25,219 bases of DNA from Methanobacteriota archaeon (lineage in GTDB: Archaea; Thermoplasmatota; Poseidoniia; Poseidoniales; Thalassarchaeaceae), in assembly GCA_002725475.1 (NCBI GenBank), contig PBPH01000021.1, positions 1 through 25,219 of the forward strand, in the 5' to 3' direction. Position numbers and translations under genes: made by a program. Positions 1-8,151 of this stretch are shown one piece after another. How positions within the stretch are numbered: the first letter of the stretch is position 1; each line of letters begins with the position of its first letter. The notes beneath the pieces were generated by a model that saw nothing but the letters and a program-made list of their open reading frames with translations, ran no database searches and was not told the DNA's origin.

Positions 1-1
1 A

Positions 2-982
2 GAGGAGGACTCAGAGGAGGAAGAGGAGGACTCAGACGATGAAGAGGACGAATCAGAGGAGGACCCAGAGGATGACGAGGAGGACTCAGACGATGAAGAT
101 GACGAATCAGAGGATGACTCAGATGATGACGGGGGCGACTCAGAGGTTGAAGAAGACGAATCGGACGATGACGAGGAGGAGGATTCGGATGACGATGAGT
201 CTGATGATGATTCCACTGATTCTAAGAAAAGTGATGAGCCTGCCGAATGGCAGCGATTCCTAATGAGGCATTATGAAAATGTATTTCCTATTGCATATGT
301 AATTGTCTCAATATTTATCGGTGCCTGGGTAGTAAATGGGGCAATAGGGCCAGTAGATGGAACAGATGGCCCAGTTGCATTTGATGGCGAAAGCACAGTT
401 TGGGTAGGCGGAATTACTCAGGTTAATCCCGGGGATATTTATGAATGTGACAAGGATTTCCAGATGTCCAAGTGTAGCAATTCATTAACTCCCTTTGCTG
501 GCGATAATGGCGCAAATTCTATGCCAAAGGGCTTTTATTGGGATGGATTAATGTTTATTGTAATTGGATTTTTGTGTATGGCTGGAATAGCTTATCTACA
601 ATTCCAAACTAAGAATTGGCGTACAACTCACCGTAAGAGAAAGTCTTCCGAAAATGATGATGGGGACTCAGATGATGACGAGGACTCAGATGACGATGAT
701 GACTCTGATGATGATGACGATGATGACGAGGACTCAGATGACGATGATGACTCTGATGATGATGACGATGATGACTCTGATGATGATGACGATGATGACG
801 ATGATGATGATAAAGACGATGAAGAAATTGACGTTGGTTCCCATGTTGGAATAGATCACGATGGTGATGAATGGTATGGTGTAATTGTCAAATTCGATGA
901 GGATGATGACGAAGTATTGGTCAAATCAGATGATGATGATGAAGAGTACTGGGTTCCATTTGATGCACTCTTCGTGGATTGA
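2..982 (+). CDS. Acidic two-TM membrane protein with C-terminal SH3/Tudor-like domain (5' partial)
   Basis: The frame is open from base 2, so the true start lies before the window. The first ~80 residues are almost only Asp, Glu and Ser. They are followed by a hydrophobic segment (VIVSIFIGAWVV, bases ~299-334), a loop of ~70 residues with two cysteines that is probably outside the cell, and a second TM segment (bases ~548-601). A second Asp/Ser arm (bases ~652-822) is partly built from a perfect tandem repeat. The last ~50 residues (VGSHVGIDHDGDEWYGVIV and on) look like a small SH3/Tudor-type barrel. An ATG at 263 could be taken as the start, but the same DSDDD-type coding continues upstream in the same frame, so I read one protein with acidic arms on both sides of the membrane hairpin. 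The function is unknown. Confidence 0.75.
   Translation, partial: EEDSEEEEEDSDDEEDESEEDPEDDEEDSDDEDDESEDDSDDDGGDSEVEEDESDDDEEEDSDDDESDDDSTDSKKSDEPAEWQRFLMRHYENVFPIAYVIVSIFIGAWVVNGAIGPVDGTDGPVAFDGESTVWVGGITQVNPGDIYECDKDFQMSKCSNSLTPFAGDNGANSMPKGFYWDGLMFIVIGFLCMAGIAYLQFQTKNWRTTHRKRKSSENDDGDSDDDEDSDDDDDSDDDDDDDEDSDDDDDSDDDDDDDSDDDDDDDDDDDKDDEEIDVGSHVGIDHDGDEWYGVIVKFDEDDDEVLVKSDDDDEEYWVPFDALFVD
680..775 (+). repeat. Two perfect tandem copies of a 48-bp unit encoding an Asp/Ser tract
   Basis: Bases 680-727 and 728-775 are identical 48-bp units in frame. Each encodes E-D-S-D5-S-D7. A further partial unit of 24 bp (TCT followed by GAT/GAC codons) follows from 776. Identity at silent positions points to recent duplication or slippage. 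Confidence 0.9.
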
Positions 983-986
983 TTTT

Positions 987-1313
987 ATGACTGACAGGCT
1001 TGATGAATTTTCTAATTTAGAATGTTGTCCGGATTGTGGCGCACTTTCCAAAATCGGCGCGTTGCGTTGTCAGGAATGCGGTCTTTTTCACTATAATTTA
1101 CAAGAATTGCCTGAACGAGACCCCCCGCCTGTAGAAAATATCGAAATAGAAAAACCAGATTTAGACCCCTCATTATACAGCCTTAATCCTCTTGCTCAGT
1201 TACCTGAAACTTCAGACGATGATATGCCAGACCCTACAATTAATTGGTTTGATTCAAGTACTGATTTTTCCATTGAAGAAAAATCTGAAAAATCTCCGGA
1301 GGTGGACTCATGA
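987..1313 (+). CDS. Small zinc-ribbon protein, function unknown
   Basis: This 108-residue protein has a zinc-ribbon signature near its N terminus: C-x2-C (CCPDCGA) and, about 17 residues later, C-x2-C (CQECG). The rest is Pro/Asp/Glu-rich, low in complexity and probably disordered. I chose the ATG at 987, five bases after the preceding stop, because the upstream part of the open frame only mirrors the acidic gene in another frame. The stop overlaps the AlaX start (ATGA), and a GGAGGTG ribosome site lies in its last codons, so the two are translationally coupled. It may act in RNA or protein binding, but nothing specific can be assigned. Confidence 0.75.
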   Translation: MTDRLDEFSNLECCPDCGALSKIGALRCQECGLFHYNLQELPERDPPPVENIEIEKPDLDPSLYSLNPLAQLPETSDDDMPDPTINWFDSSTDFSIEEKSEKSPEVDS

Positions 1314-2047
1314 CAGATTCACTTCATATTAACCAACACCCTGGAATTAAACCACCAAGTTTTGAATGTAAAATTATAAATTCCGAAATTATTGATAATC
1401 AATGTTGGGTAGAATTCGATCAAACATACTACTACCCGTCTGGTGGTGGGCAACCCGCTGATCATGGCTCAATAAATGGGGAGAGTGGTAATTTCCATAT
1501 TTCCGATGTTAGAAAGCGAACTGAGATCAAACATTTATTGTCTGGAGATGAATTAAATTCCAATTCATTAGTGAATCAATCTTTCATCGCTAATATAGAT
1601 CATGAACGAAGAAATCAATTGTGCCGTATGCACACAGCACAGCACCTTATTTCTGCCACAGCCGATGAGTTATATGGTGCCCGGACCGTTGGCAACCAAA
1701 TTAACACTGAAAAAACTCGAATTGATTTGGGTATGGAATCCAGAGATGCCTTCTCAAAAGACGAGCTGCAATCTGCAGTTAACTCATATATTGACTCTTC
1801 AATTGATGTTTCAATGTCATTTAGGGACAGAGTTGAACTGCTTGAAGACCCGCTAGTTCGAGTTAATATGGATCTGTTGCCAAAGAATATCGATAACTTA
1901 CGAGTAATTACAATTGAAGGCATTGACATTTGTCCATGCGCTGGCACCCATGTTGGTAATACAAATGAAATTGGGCATATAGAAATTAGTAAAGTCAAGT
2001 CCAAAGGTGCAGGTAAATTAAGAGTTGAATATCATTTATTGAATTAA
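1310..2047 (+). CDS. alaX: Alanyl-tRNA editing protein AlaX (AlaX-M type)
   Basis: This free-standing trans-editing enzyme hydrolyses Ser (or Gly) wrongly attached to tRNA-Ala. It is related to the editing domain of alanyl-tRNA synthetase. The 245-residue length fits the medium AlaX class. The N-terminal part has the family motif YYPSGGGQPADHG (residues ~41-53). The zinc site is complete: H108-x3-H112 (HTAQH) and C210-x3-H214 (CAGTH). The ATG overlaps the stop of the zinc-ribbon gene and is preceded by GGAGGTG. It is not a fragment of an AlaRS gene, since there is no aminoacylation domain upstream and the ends are clean. Confidence 0.95.
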   Translation: MTDSLHINQHPGIKPPSFECKIINSEIIDNQCWVEFDQTYYYPSGGGQPADHGSINGESGNFHISDVRKRTEIKHLLSGDELNSNSLVNQSFIANIDHERRNQLCRMHTAQHLISATADELYGARTVGNQINTEKTRIDLGMESRDAFSKDELQSAVNSYIDSSIDVSMSFRDRVELLEDPLVRVNMDLLPKNIDNLRVITIEGIDICPCAGTHVGNTNEIGHIEISKVKSKGAGKLRVEYHLLN

Positions 2048-2091
2048 TGGCATTAGTATTATCGAGAATGCTAATATGAATTTTCATGCGA

Positions 2092-2164
2092 TGGGCCCGG
2101 GCGGAATTGAACCGCCGATCTTCGCCATGTCAAGGCGACGTCATAGCCCCTAGACCACGAGCCC
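2092..2164 (-). tRNA. tRNA-Val, anticodon GAC
   Basis: On the minus strand the 73-nt sequence folds as a cloverleaf. The acceptor stem is GGGCTCG with CGGGCCC (one G-U pair). A weak D arm follows. The anticodon stem TCGCC/GGCGA encloses the loop TTGACAT, giving anticodon GAC. The variable loop has 5 nt, and the T arm is GGCGG-TTCAATT-CCGCC, with discriminator base A. No intron is visible and CCA is not encoded. Confidence 0.95.
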
Positions 2165-2179
2165 TTGGTATGGTTGGCG

Positions 2180-2332
2180 TTATCCGATTATTTTTGAAAT
2201 CTTACCAGTGCAACCATCTACAGAGCAAACGCCAGCAACCCTAGTTCGACCGTTGCTCATCTTGATGAGTTTCCCGTCCTTGATTAGTCCGTAGTTCTTG
2301 CACTTGAGGCAAATGCCTTGATAGTCCGCCAT
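2180..2332 (-). CDS. 50-residue zinc-ribbon protein, DUF5679-like
   Basis: Reading the minus strand from the ATG at 2332 gives 50 residues starting MADYQGICLKCKNYGLIKDG. There are two cysteine pairs: C8-x2-C11, and C36 with C41 (CSVDGC). A basic centre lies between them (KMSNGRTRVAGVC). This resembles the short archaeal and bacterial DUF5679 zinc ribbons (pattern YCVKCK...NGRPA..G.CPVCG...), although the second pair is spaced x4 rather than x2. The gene ends 15 bases before the 5' end of tRNA-Val on the same strand, so the two may share a transcript. The biochemical role is unknown. Confidence 0.8.
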   Translation of the reverse strand: MADYQGICLKCKNYGLIKDGKLIKMSNGRTRVAGVCSVDGCTGKISKIIG

Positions 2333-2708
2333 TGCAACCAACCATAGCAACCGTTACTCAAATATGAATGCTCCGCGTGATTAAGCTGAATCGTGAAATG
2401 GAATTCAATTACATGAACAAATAATTTTGATACCAATCACCCCTAGCCTCGGAGCATCAAATTTGGAATTCTTTGAAATATTGATTGTAAATTATTACTA
2501 TAAATGTGACACTGCGAGCATGTTACACTAATTATTGGAAATGTTATTGTTTGATCAATGACTGATAATCCGGGTTATCCGCCCAATAGTACCTATGTTA
2601 TTCACTATGATTCTTACTTTCAATAATCAACGACGCAAAATCGAGCATCAGCAACAATATTGAATAAATATAATAAGGGTTTTTGTAATTACTTATACTG
2701 TTTTATCA
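2333..2708. other. Intergenic stretch without a convincing gene
   Basis: These 376 bases lie downstream of hutI and upstream of the DUF5679-like gene, both on the minus strand. They are AT-rich, and the longest in-frame ATG ORF I found is 22 codons (2558-2626, +), with no ribosome site. A short inverted repeat, GATAATCCGGGTTATC, sits at 2564-2579. On the minus strand a weak TATA-like stretch (CATATTTG, ~2361-2369) lies about 30 bases before the ATG at 2332 and could be its promoter. Nothing else stands out. Confidence 0.6.
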
Positions 2709-4001
2709 TTATAACAATTTTCCATTACACATTGTCTTAACAAATGGTGTCTGGCCCGAAGTCAAGCACCAACCATCAATGTTCTCACCCCAGAGAACAT
2801 TTAGTGAGGATGGGGCGCCCACAGAGATTGTGCCCAATCCCTCTTTGGCCTCTAAAATTGATGAAGCACTATTTCTTGTGACTCCCACCAATGCTTCAAT
2901 AGGAGATACGCCACACCTATGAACTGCTAAACTACCTGCGAATGGCAAACTTAGGCTATGGCAATTGGGATTGAAATCAGATGCTAATGACCAAGCCCAA
3001 TCATTTTCGATGCATTCAGTAAATGGTGGCCAATGATCTGAACCAAGAACATAAGGGGTGCCTGGTAAGAAACCCTGGATGACACCCGCTTTGTTACAAT
3101 TATCTCTGGCTTCTGATGATGACCATGCAGCATGGTCTGCTGTAACTACTCCCAATTCAGAAGCTAGTTGAGCCCCACCACTATCTGAAAACTCATCTAC
3201 ATGCAATCTTATATTCAATCCAGCATCTTTGGCTGATTTACAAATTCTCTCGGTTTCCTCTATGTCGAACCAACCTTCCTCACAGAACACATCCGCATAT
3301 TGGGCAACCCCCTGTTCTACAACTGCAGGTAATTGTTCAGAAACTAATTCATCCACATATTCTGTTCTTGTTTTCCCATTGGGAATTGAATGGGCACCTA
3401 ACCATGTATGACTAATTTTCATTCCAGAGTAGCCGTCTAATTGATTGGATACTTCAAGTAGTTTCAGTTCATCTTCTGTTGTTAATCCATAACCACTTTT
3501 TGATTCTAAATATGTCGTACCATTTTGTTGTGCAATTCTGACTCTCCTTGCGCCTTCAGCAAATAGCACATCTGCGCTTGAAAATCTAGTTTCCCTTACA
3601 GTATGTGATATCCCACCACCCATTTCTGAAATTTGTCTGTAAGTATAGCCTTGTTGTCTCAAGGCTATTTCATTCGAGCGATCTCCAGACCAAATTAGGT
3701 GTGTGTGAGCATCAACTAGCCCGGGAACAACTGCTCTACCTGCCAAATCCCAAACTTGTAAATCGCCATCTTGAACCATAGTTGGTTTTGACGAACTCAA
3801 AATAATGTTAGATGAAAATTCAGAATGTAGTTCTTCTGAATCGTCAATTTTCAAAATATTATTTTCGTCAGCTAAAATCCCCAATCCTGAAGGGTGTGCA
3901 ATTTGCTCTAAATCTGACATTTGAGCCCCTACAATGGGGCCTTCGGTGCCTTTGGGGTCCATGTGGGCAATGGGGCCGGCGTTCAACATCAGGTACCGCA
4001 C
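2709..4001 (-). CDS. hutI: Imidazolonepropionase
   Basis: HutI hydrolyses 4-imidazolone-5-propanoate to N-formimino-L-glutamate, the third step of histidine degradation. It belongs to the metal-dependent amidohydrolases. Visible motifs are VVPGLVDAHTHLIWSGDR, with metal ligands H99-x-H101, ESKSGYGL, the second metal region HVDEFSDSGGAQLASELG, TADHAAW and VLGSDHWPP. The 430 residues are slightly longer than the usual ~400-415, because of an N-terminal loop. The start is a GTG at 4001: an in-frame stop lies seven codons upstream, and the next ATG (3989) would remove part of the first conserved strand. No other hut gene is in the window, so the pathway partners must lie elsewhere. Confidence 0.95.
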   Translation of the reverse strand: MRYLMLNAGPIAHMDPKGTEGPIVGAQMSDLEQIAHPSGLGILADENNILKIDDSEELHSEFSSNIILSSSKPTMVQDGDLQVWDLAGRAVVPGLVDAHTHLIWSGDRSNEIALRQQGYTYRQISEMGGGISHTVRETRFSSADVLFAEGARRVRIAQQNGTTYLESKSGYGLTTEDELKLLEVSNQLDGYSGMKISHTWLGAHSIPNGKTRTEYVDELVSEQLPAVVEQGVAQYADVFCEEGWFDIEETERICKSAKDAGLNIRLHVDEFSDSGGAQLASELGVVTADHAAWSSSEARDNCNKAGVIQGFLPGTPYVLGSDHWPPFTECIENDWAWSLASDFNPNCHSLSLPFAGSLAVHRCGVSPIEALVGVTRNSASSILEAKEGLGTISVGAPSSLNVLWGENIDGWCLTSGQTPFVKTMCNGKLL

Positions 4002-4064
4002 AATACGCCCGAGGGGGCATTAGACTTGAAATCATGTGGCTTACCCGCCTTATTCGGGGATTGT

Positions 4065-5075
4065 ATGGCGGGGGGTGGAATTCTAGGAATAGAATCAACT
4101 GCACACACACTTTCTATTGGTTCAGTAAATGGGAAAGGCGAGCCGACGCCTTCGCATTCAGCATTCTTTAGACCTGATGAGGGGGGCATACACCCAAGAG
4201 AAGCTGCAGACCACCATGCAAGGAAGGCTGGAGGACTTGTCAAACAAATACTCGAATCCGGAATAGATCCTACAGATGTTGATGCCATTGCATTCAGCCA
4301 AGGACCTGGCCTAGGCCCCTGCCTACGTGTTGGGGCAAGTGTTGCAAGAGCATTGGGTAGCAAGTGGAAAGTACCAATTGTTGGTGTTAATCATTGTGTA
4401 GCGCACATCGAAATTGGCAGGCAACAATGTGGTATGGATGATCCCGTATTACTATATGTTTCAGGAGGCAATACCCAGGTAATTGCAAGAATGGCTGGCA
4501 GGTATAGAGTATTAGGTGAAACCTTAGACATTGGTATTGGAAATATGCTTGATAAATTCGCAAGAGAGCATGATTTGCCCTTCCCCGGCGGCCCAAAAAT
4601 TGAAAAATTAGCCAATGAATGGCATAGTGAAAATCTTAGTGCAGACTTAGATGACTACGCTTTACCCTATGCAGTCCATGGAATGGATCTAGCATTTTCA
4701 GGAATATTTACTGCTGCTTGTCGGCTTACTCAGAGAGGTGTGCCTTTAGGTGCGGCATGTTGGAGTTTGCAAGAACATTCCTTTGCCGCATGTATTGAGG
4801 TCGCCGAGAGAGCAATGGCTCATACAGGGAAAAATGAATTACTTTTTGGTGGCGGTGTGGCATGTAATCAGAGAATCAAAGAAATGGGCAAAATTATGAC
4901 TCAAGAAAGGGGCGGTGAATGCGGGGTCCCCCATCCACAATTTTGTGTGGATAATGGCTCTATGATTGCAACCCTAGGCAGATTACAACTCCTCAATTCA
5001 GGACCAACCCCCTTACTATCATCGGCCGTCAATCAAGGATTACGAACTGATGAAACAGATATTACATGGCTGTAA
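4065..5075 (+). CDS. kae1: tRNA N6-threonylcarbamoyladenosine synthase subunit Kae1/TsaD
   Basis: Kae1 is the catalytic subunit of the KEOPS complex. It transfers threonylcarbamoyl from TC-AMP to A37 of ANN-decoding tRNAs. The 336 residues match the family. Visible signatures are GILGIESTAHTLS at the N terminus, GIHPREAADHHARKAGG (41-57), metal ligands H110 and H114 in VNHCVAHIE, the nucleotide motif YVSGGNTQ (131-138) and the late metal-binding region CVDNGSMIA. The start is the ATG at 4065, since the open frame extends upstream only as antisense of hutI. There is no C-terminal Bud32 kinase fusion, unlike in several other euryarchaea. Only 63 bases separate it from the divergent hutI start. 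Confidence 0.95.
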   Translation: MAGGGILGIESTAHTLSIGSVNGKGEPTPSHSAFFRPDEGGIHPREAADHHARKAGGLVKQILESGIDPTDVDAIAFSQGPGLGPCLRVGASVARALGSKWKVPIVGVNHCVAHIEIGRQQCGMDDPVLLYVSGGNTQVIARMAGRYRVLGETLDIGIGNMLDKFAREHDLPFPGGPKIEKLANEWHSENLSADLDDYALPYAVHGMDLAFSGIFTAACRLTQRGVPLGAACWSLQEHSFAACIEVAERAMAHTGKNELLFGGGVACNQRIKEMGKIMTQERGGECGVPHPQFCVDNGSMIATLGRLQLLNSGPTPLLSSAVNQGLRTDETDITWL

Positions 5076-5156
5076 TCTGTTAATCGCTGTTACTATCCCA
5101 GACTGTAAGTGTTATGAGGGGTGGGCGTTGGGGGTAACTCAAGAGGGTGAAAGTAC

Positions 5157-6023
5157 TTGGCGCGAAAGAAAGCAAAGCCATTCAATCCATTCGCCCCAAA
5201 TGCTCAAAAAAAGAAAACAGTGAAACCAAGTATTGCTCCAAAGAGCGAGCCAAAACCGGTTTCTTACAAGGCACCCGCTATTCCAAGCAAGCCCGCTGTT
5301 ATTGAAACCTCAGCCCCTAAACCGGCAATACCAACATCTCATTTATCGCCGGAACCAGAACCGGAACCGGAACCGGTTACCAAGGAACAAGATGAGCCCA
5401 CCGAATCGGACATAAAAGTTGAATCTGATGAAATAAAAATTGAAATTCAAGAGGGGCCCGCTTTGGCTTCTGGTAAAGTAAGAAGTGTTGGGTTACGAAA
5501 AATCGATGATGGGTCAGATGATGTATCAGATTCGACACCAGAATCGGATGATGAAAGAGTCCAGCGCCTAAAGCAACAAAGCAAGGCACAGGCTGCTGAT
5601 TCCGGATTAATTATTGATGAAGAAGTGGTCGCCAACCCAACTCCATTACAGAAACAAACTACTGAACAAGAAATTACAGAAGTTAAGAAAACTGTAAGTG
5701 AAAAAGCATTTGAGAAACGCAAACAAATGATGGCAAAAAAGCGTAAGGCTAGAGCCTCGGCACCCCCTACAAAGAGGATACAAAAATTAAATCGACGTAA
5801 ATATATGGAGTTTAAGGTCGATATTAGGGAAATAATGGAAGAGGAAAATGTGATGGATGAACATCGTGCTAATCTCTTGGGTTCTACATGGGCAAAAGGA
5901 GAAAGACAAGGGATTCAAGCTGCAATTGAATTTGTTGAAGAGAAAGTTGCCGACCAAATTATCACCGAAAATGTTGCAGAACGAATAATTAAAGTCCTAA
6001 AAGGATATAGGAAAGTGAGATGA
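5157..6023 (+). CDS. Highly charged protein with Pro/Glu-rich disordered N-terminus and basic helical C-terminus, unknown
   Basis: The 288 residues start at a TTG (MARKKAKPFNPFAPN), supported by the ribosome site GAGGGTGA eight bases upstream. Residues ~1-130 are low in complexity (Lys/Pro, then an EPEPEPEP run, then Asp/Glu/Ser). A charged, probably coiled-coil stretch of about 50 residues leads to a basic patch (KRKQMMAKKRKARA). The last ~80 residues (from RRKYMEFKVDIREIMEEE) look like a compact helical domain, the only part likely to be conserved. The basic patch suggests nucleic-acid or ribosome contact, but I recognise no family. The stop abuts the FKBP start (TGA-ATG), so the two are co-transcribed. 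Confidence 0.75.
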   Translation: MARKKAKPFNPFAPNAQKKKTVKPSIAPKSEPKPVSYKAPAIPSKPAVIETSAPKPAIPTSHLSPEPEPEPEPVTKEQDEPTESDIKVESDEIKIEIQEGPALASGKVRSVGLRKIDDGSDDVSDSTPESDDERVQRLKQQSKAQAADSGLIIDEEVVANPTPLQKQTTEQEITEVKKTVSEKAFEKRKQMMAKKRKARASAPPTKRIQKLNRRKYMEFKVDIREIMEEENVMDEHRANLLGSTWAKGERQGIQAAIEFVEEKVADQIITENVAERIIKVLKGYRKVR

Positions 6024-6500
6024 ATGAGTAAAATTGAAAATGATAAAGTAGCAATAGTACACTACCGGGGAACCTTCCCGGAAGATGAAGAAGAGTTCGA
6101 TTCTAGCCATGGAGGTGATCCACTCGGATTCCTCGTTGGACATAAAAATATGATTCCTGGATTCGAGCAAGAAATGATGGGCGCAGAGGTCGGTGAAAAG
6201 AGAGAATTTACACTCTTGGCGGCTGATGCTTATGGTGAGCAACGAGATGACATGGTAGTAGAAATAGAATCTGAGCAATTTCCTGAAGAAGTGACAATCG
6301 AGTTGGGAATGACTCTGATGTCCGAGATGGGCCCATTTAGAGTGGTTGGTATCACAGACACTCATGTCAAATGTGATTTTAACCACCCTCTAGCTGGCAG
6401 GGCACTCAAATTCGAGGTTGAAGTTGTTGAAATTAGAGACGCTTCTGAAGAGGAAATAGCACATGGCCATGTCCATGGAGTTGGCGGCCACGAACATTAA
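6024..6500 (+). CDS. FKBP-type peptidyl-prolyl isomerase, SlyD-like
   Basis: This 158-residue prolyl isomerase and folding helper probably acts in the cytoplasm, because no signal peptide is present. The FKBP half is split by an insert-in-flap chaperone domain, as in SlyD and archaeal FKBPs. The first FKBP part holds KVAIVHYRGTF and GHKNMIPGFEQEMMGAEVGEK, followed by the flap (AYGEQ). The insert covers ~80-130, and the closing strand is GRALKFEVEVVEIRDA. The C terminus is a His-rich tail (HGHVHGVGGHEH), which may bind Ni or other metals as in bacterial SlyD. It is immediately downstream of the charged protein. Confidence 0.92.
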   Translation: MSKIENDKVAIVHYRGTFPEDEEEFDSSHGGDPLGFLVGHKNMIPGFEQEMMGAEVGEKREFTLLAADAYGEQRDDMVVEIESEQFPEEVTIELGMTLMSEMGPFRVVGITDTHVKCDFNHPLAGRALKFEVEVVEIRDASEEEIAHGHVHGVGGHEH

Positions 6501-6541
6501 ATGACCGAAATGATTGATTCCGTCCCGCTCTCCGACAGTAC

Positions 6542-6549
6542 AGGAGGGG
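6542..6549 (+). promoter_or_regulatory. Ribosome-binding site deciding the mutase start
   Basis: AGGAGGGG lies six bases before the ATG at 6556. It favours that start over a TTG at 6514 in the same frame. Confidence 0.7.
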
Positions 6550-6555
6550 CGTCCC

Positions 6556-8142
6556 ATGTCTGATGATTGTGATGATTACTTTACACGTTCTGGGATTCCA
6601 ATTCCCAATATCCCCAGGTGTGAATCTGAAGAATCCGGTGCGCTATCTGATCCTGGAGAGCCACCTTACACTAGGGGCATTCATCAGAGCATGTACAGGG
6701 GTAAAATATGGACAATGAGGCAATATGCTGGATTCAGTAGCGCTAATGAAACGAATAAACGTTTCAAATCATTGCTTGAAAAGGGACAATCAGGACTTTC
6801 CGTAGCATTTGATTTACCTACCCAACTTGGTCTTGATTCAGATGATCCTATGTCGCTGGGTGAAGTTGGTAAAGTTGGTGTGGCAATTGATAGTATAGAA
6901 GATATGAGAAAATTGTTTGATGGCATTAATACTTCTTCTGTATCGACTTCTATGACCATCAATGCGCCGGCTTCAATTTTGTTGGCAATGTATGTGGCTG
7001 TGGCAGAAGAAAATGGATTTGATATATCTAAAATTAGAGGTACTATACAAAATGACATCCTAAAGGAGTATATTGCTCGTGGAACATATGTTTTCCCTCC
7101 AGAGCAATCAATGAGATTGATTACTGATGTAATGTCCTGGTGCAAGAAACATACCCCTAATTGGAATACCATTAGTATTTCAGGATACCATATTAGAGAA
7201 GCTGGAGCAACTGCAATTCAGGAGTTGGCATTTACTCTATCGAATGCATTAGCTTATGTCGGAGCAGCAGTTGATTCTGGATTAGATGTGGATGATTTTG
7301 CCCCAAGATTATCATTTTTCTTCGGATGCCACAATGATTTCTTTGAAGAGATTGCTAAATTTAGAGCCGCCAGAAAGTTGTGGTTTGATTTGATGACACA
7401 ACGATTTTCACCTAAAAATCCTAAATCTTCTATTTTACGATTCCATACTCAAACTGCGGGTGTGACTCTTACGGCCCAACAGCCACTGAATAACATCGTA
7501 AGGGTATCATATCAAGCACTATCCTCAGTTCTAGGGGGCACACAATCACTCCACACAAACTCATTTGATGAAGCAATTGGGCTCCCTACTGATGAGTCCT
7601 CAACAATTGCATTAAGAACCCAACAAATATTAGCAAATGAAACGGGAATCCCTAATGTTGTTGACCCAATGGGTGGGTCATGGTATGTTGAGAGATTGAC
7701 TAACGAGATTTATGACCGCTCACTATCTCTGATACAGGAAATCGACAAAATGGGCGGAGCTCAGAGCGCTATTGAAGCAGGATTTCAACAAAGGCATCTA
7801 CACGAGTCTGCTTGGAGCGAACAAGTTTCACAAGATAATGGAGAACAATTGATTGTTGGAATTAATACGGCTAGTGATGTTGTAGGTGATGAATATTTGA
7901 AGGGTCAGAAGGTGGATTCAACACTAAGTGAATCGCAATGTAATCAACTGACTTCACTAAGAAATAATAGAAATAATGAAAGAGTTATTGCAGCACTTGA
8001 AAATGTTCATACTGTTGCACTTGGTGATGGAAATACGATGGAGGCAATTCTTGAAGCAGTAAAGGCTGAATGTACTGTTGGTGAAATCATGGATTCCCTA
8101 AAAAATGCATTTGGCACCTGGGTTGCTCCTAGTGGATTTTGA
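6556..8142 (+). CDS. mcmA1: Methylmalonyl-CoA mutase, large (catalytic) subunit
   Basis: This subunit interconverts (R)-methylmalonyl-CoA and succinyl-CoA using adenosylcobalamin. The 528 residues cover only the substrate-binding TIM barrel. Typical stretches are YTRGIHQSMYRGKIWTMRQYAG, split here into YTRGIHQSMYRG and KIWTMRQYAGF, then GLSVAFDLPTQLG, SVSTSMTINAPA, GTIQNDILKEYIARGTYVFP, SGYHIREAGATA, RFHTQTAG, GGTQSLHTNSFDEA and PMGGSWYVE. The cobalamin-binding domain (DxHxxG) is absent, so a separate small subunit must be encoded elsewhere, as in many archaea. The start is the ATG with the AGGAGGGG site; the frame stays open to a TTG 14 codons upstream. The epimerase follows nine bases after the stop, so this is a propionyl-CoA/methylmalonyl-CoA unit. 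Confidence 0.96.
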   Translation: MSDDCDDYFTRSGIPIPNIPRCESEESGALSDPGEPPYTRGIHQSMYRGKIWTMRQYAGFSSANETNKRFKSLLEKGQSGLSVAFDLPTQLGLDSDDPMSLGEVGKVGVAIDSIEDMRKLFDGINTSSVSTSMTINAPASILLAMYVAVAEENGFDISKIRGTIQNDILKEYIARGTYVFPPEQSMRLITDVMSWCKKHTPNWNTISISGYHIREAGATAIQELAFTLSNALAYVGAAVDSGLDVDDFAPRLSFFFGCHNDFFEEIAKFRAARKLWFDLMTQRFSPKNPKSSILRFHTQTAGVTLTAQQPLNNIVRVSYQALSSVLGGTQSLHTNSFDEAIGLPTDESSTIALRTQQILANETGIPNVVDPMGGSWYVERLTNEIYDRSLSLIQEIDKMGGAQSAIEAGFQQRHLHESAWSEQVSQDNGEQLIVGINTASDVVGDEYLKGQKVDSTLSESQCNQLTSLRNNRNNERVIAALENVHTVALGDGNTMEAILEAVKAECTVGEIMDSLKNAFGTWVAPSGF

Positions 8143-8151
8143 GGTGGAAAT

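Noticed and set aside
654..854. Met/Thr-rich open frame (MMMGTQMMTR...) and a similar one at 39-263
   Set aside because: They are the +1 shifted reading of the GAT/GAC repeat; the Asp frame continues through both and has the plausible protein.
1615..2004. Minus-strand open frame opposite alaX
   Set aside because: The plus strand has the full AlaX motif set, and the antisense frame shows no recognisable protein or ribosome site.
1310..2047. AlaX as a truncated alanyl-tRNA synthetase
   Set aside because: The reading frame has its own start with a ribosome site, normal AlaX-M length and intact zinc ligands.
2558..2626. A 22-codon ATG ORF inside the 2333-2708 intergenic stretch
   Set aside because: No ribosome site, no promoter at the right distance, and a composition no different from the surrounding non-coding DNA.
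6684..7172. 162-codon minus-strand frame opposite the mutase
   Set aside because: It lies fully within the highly conserved mutase coding region and has no supporting signals.
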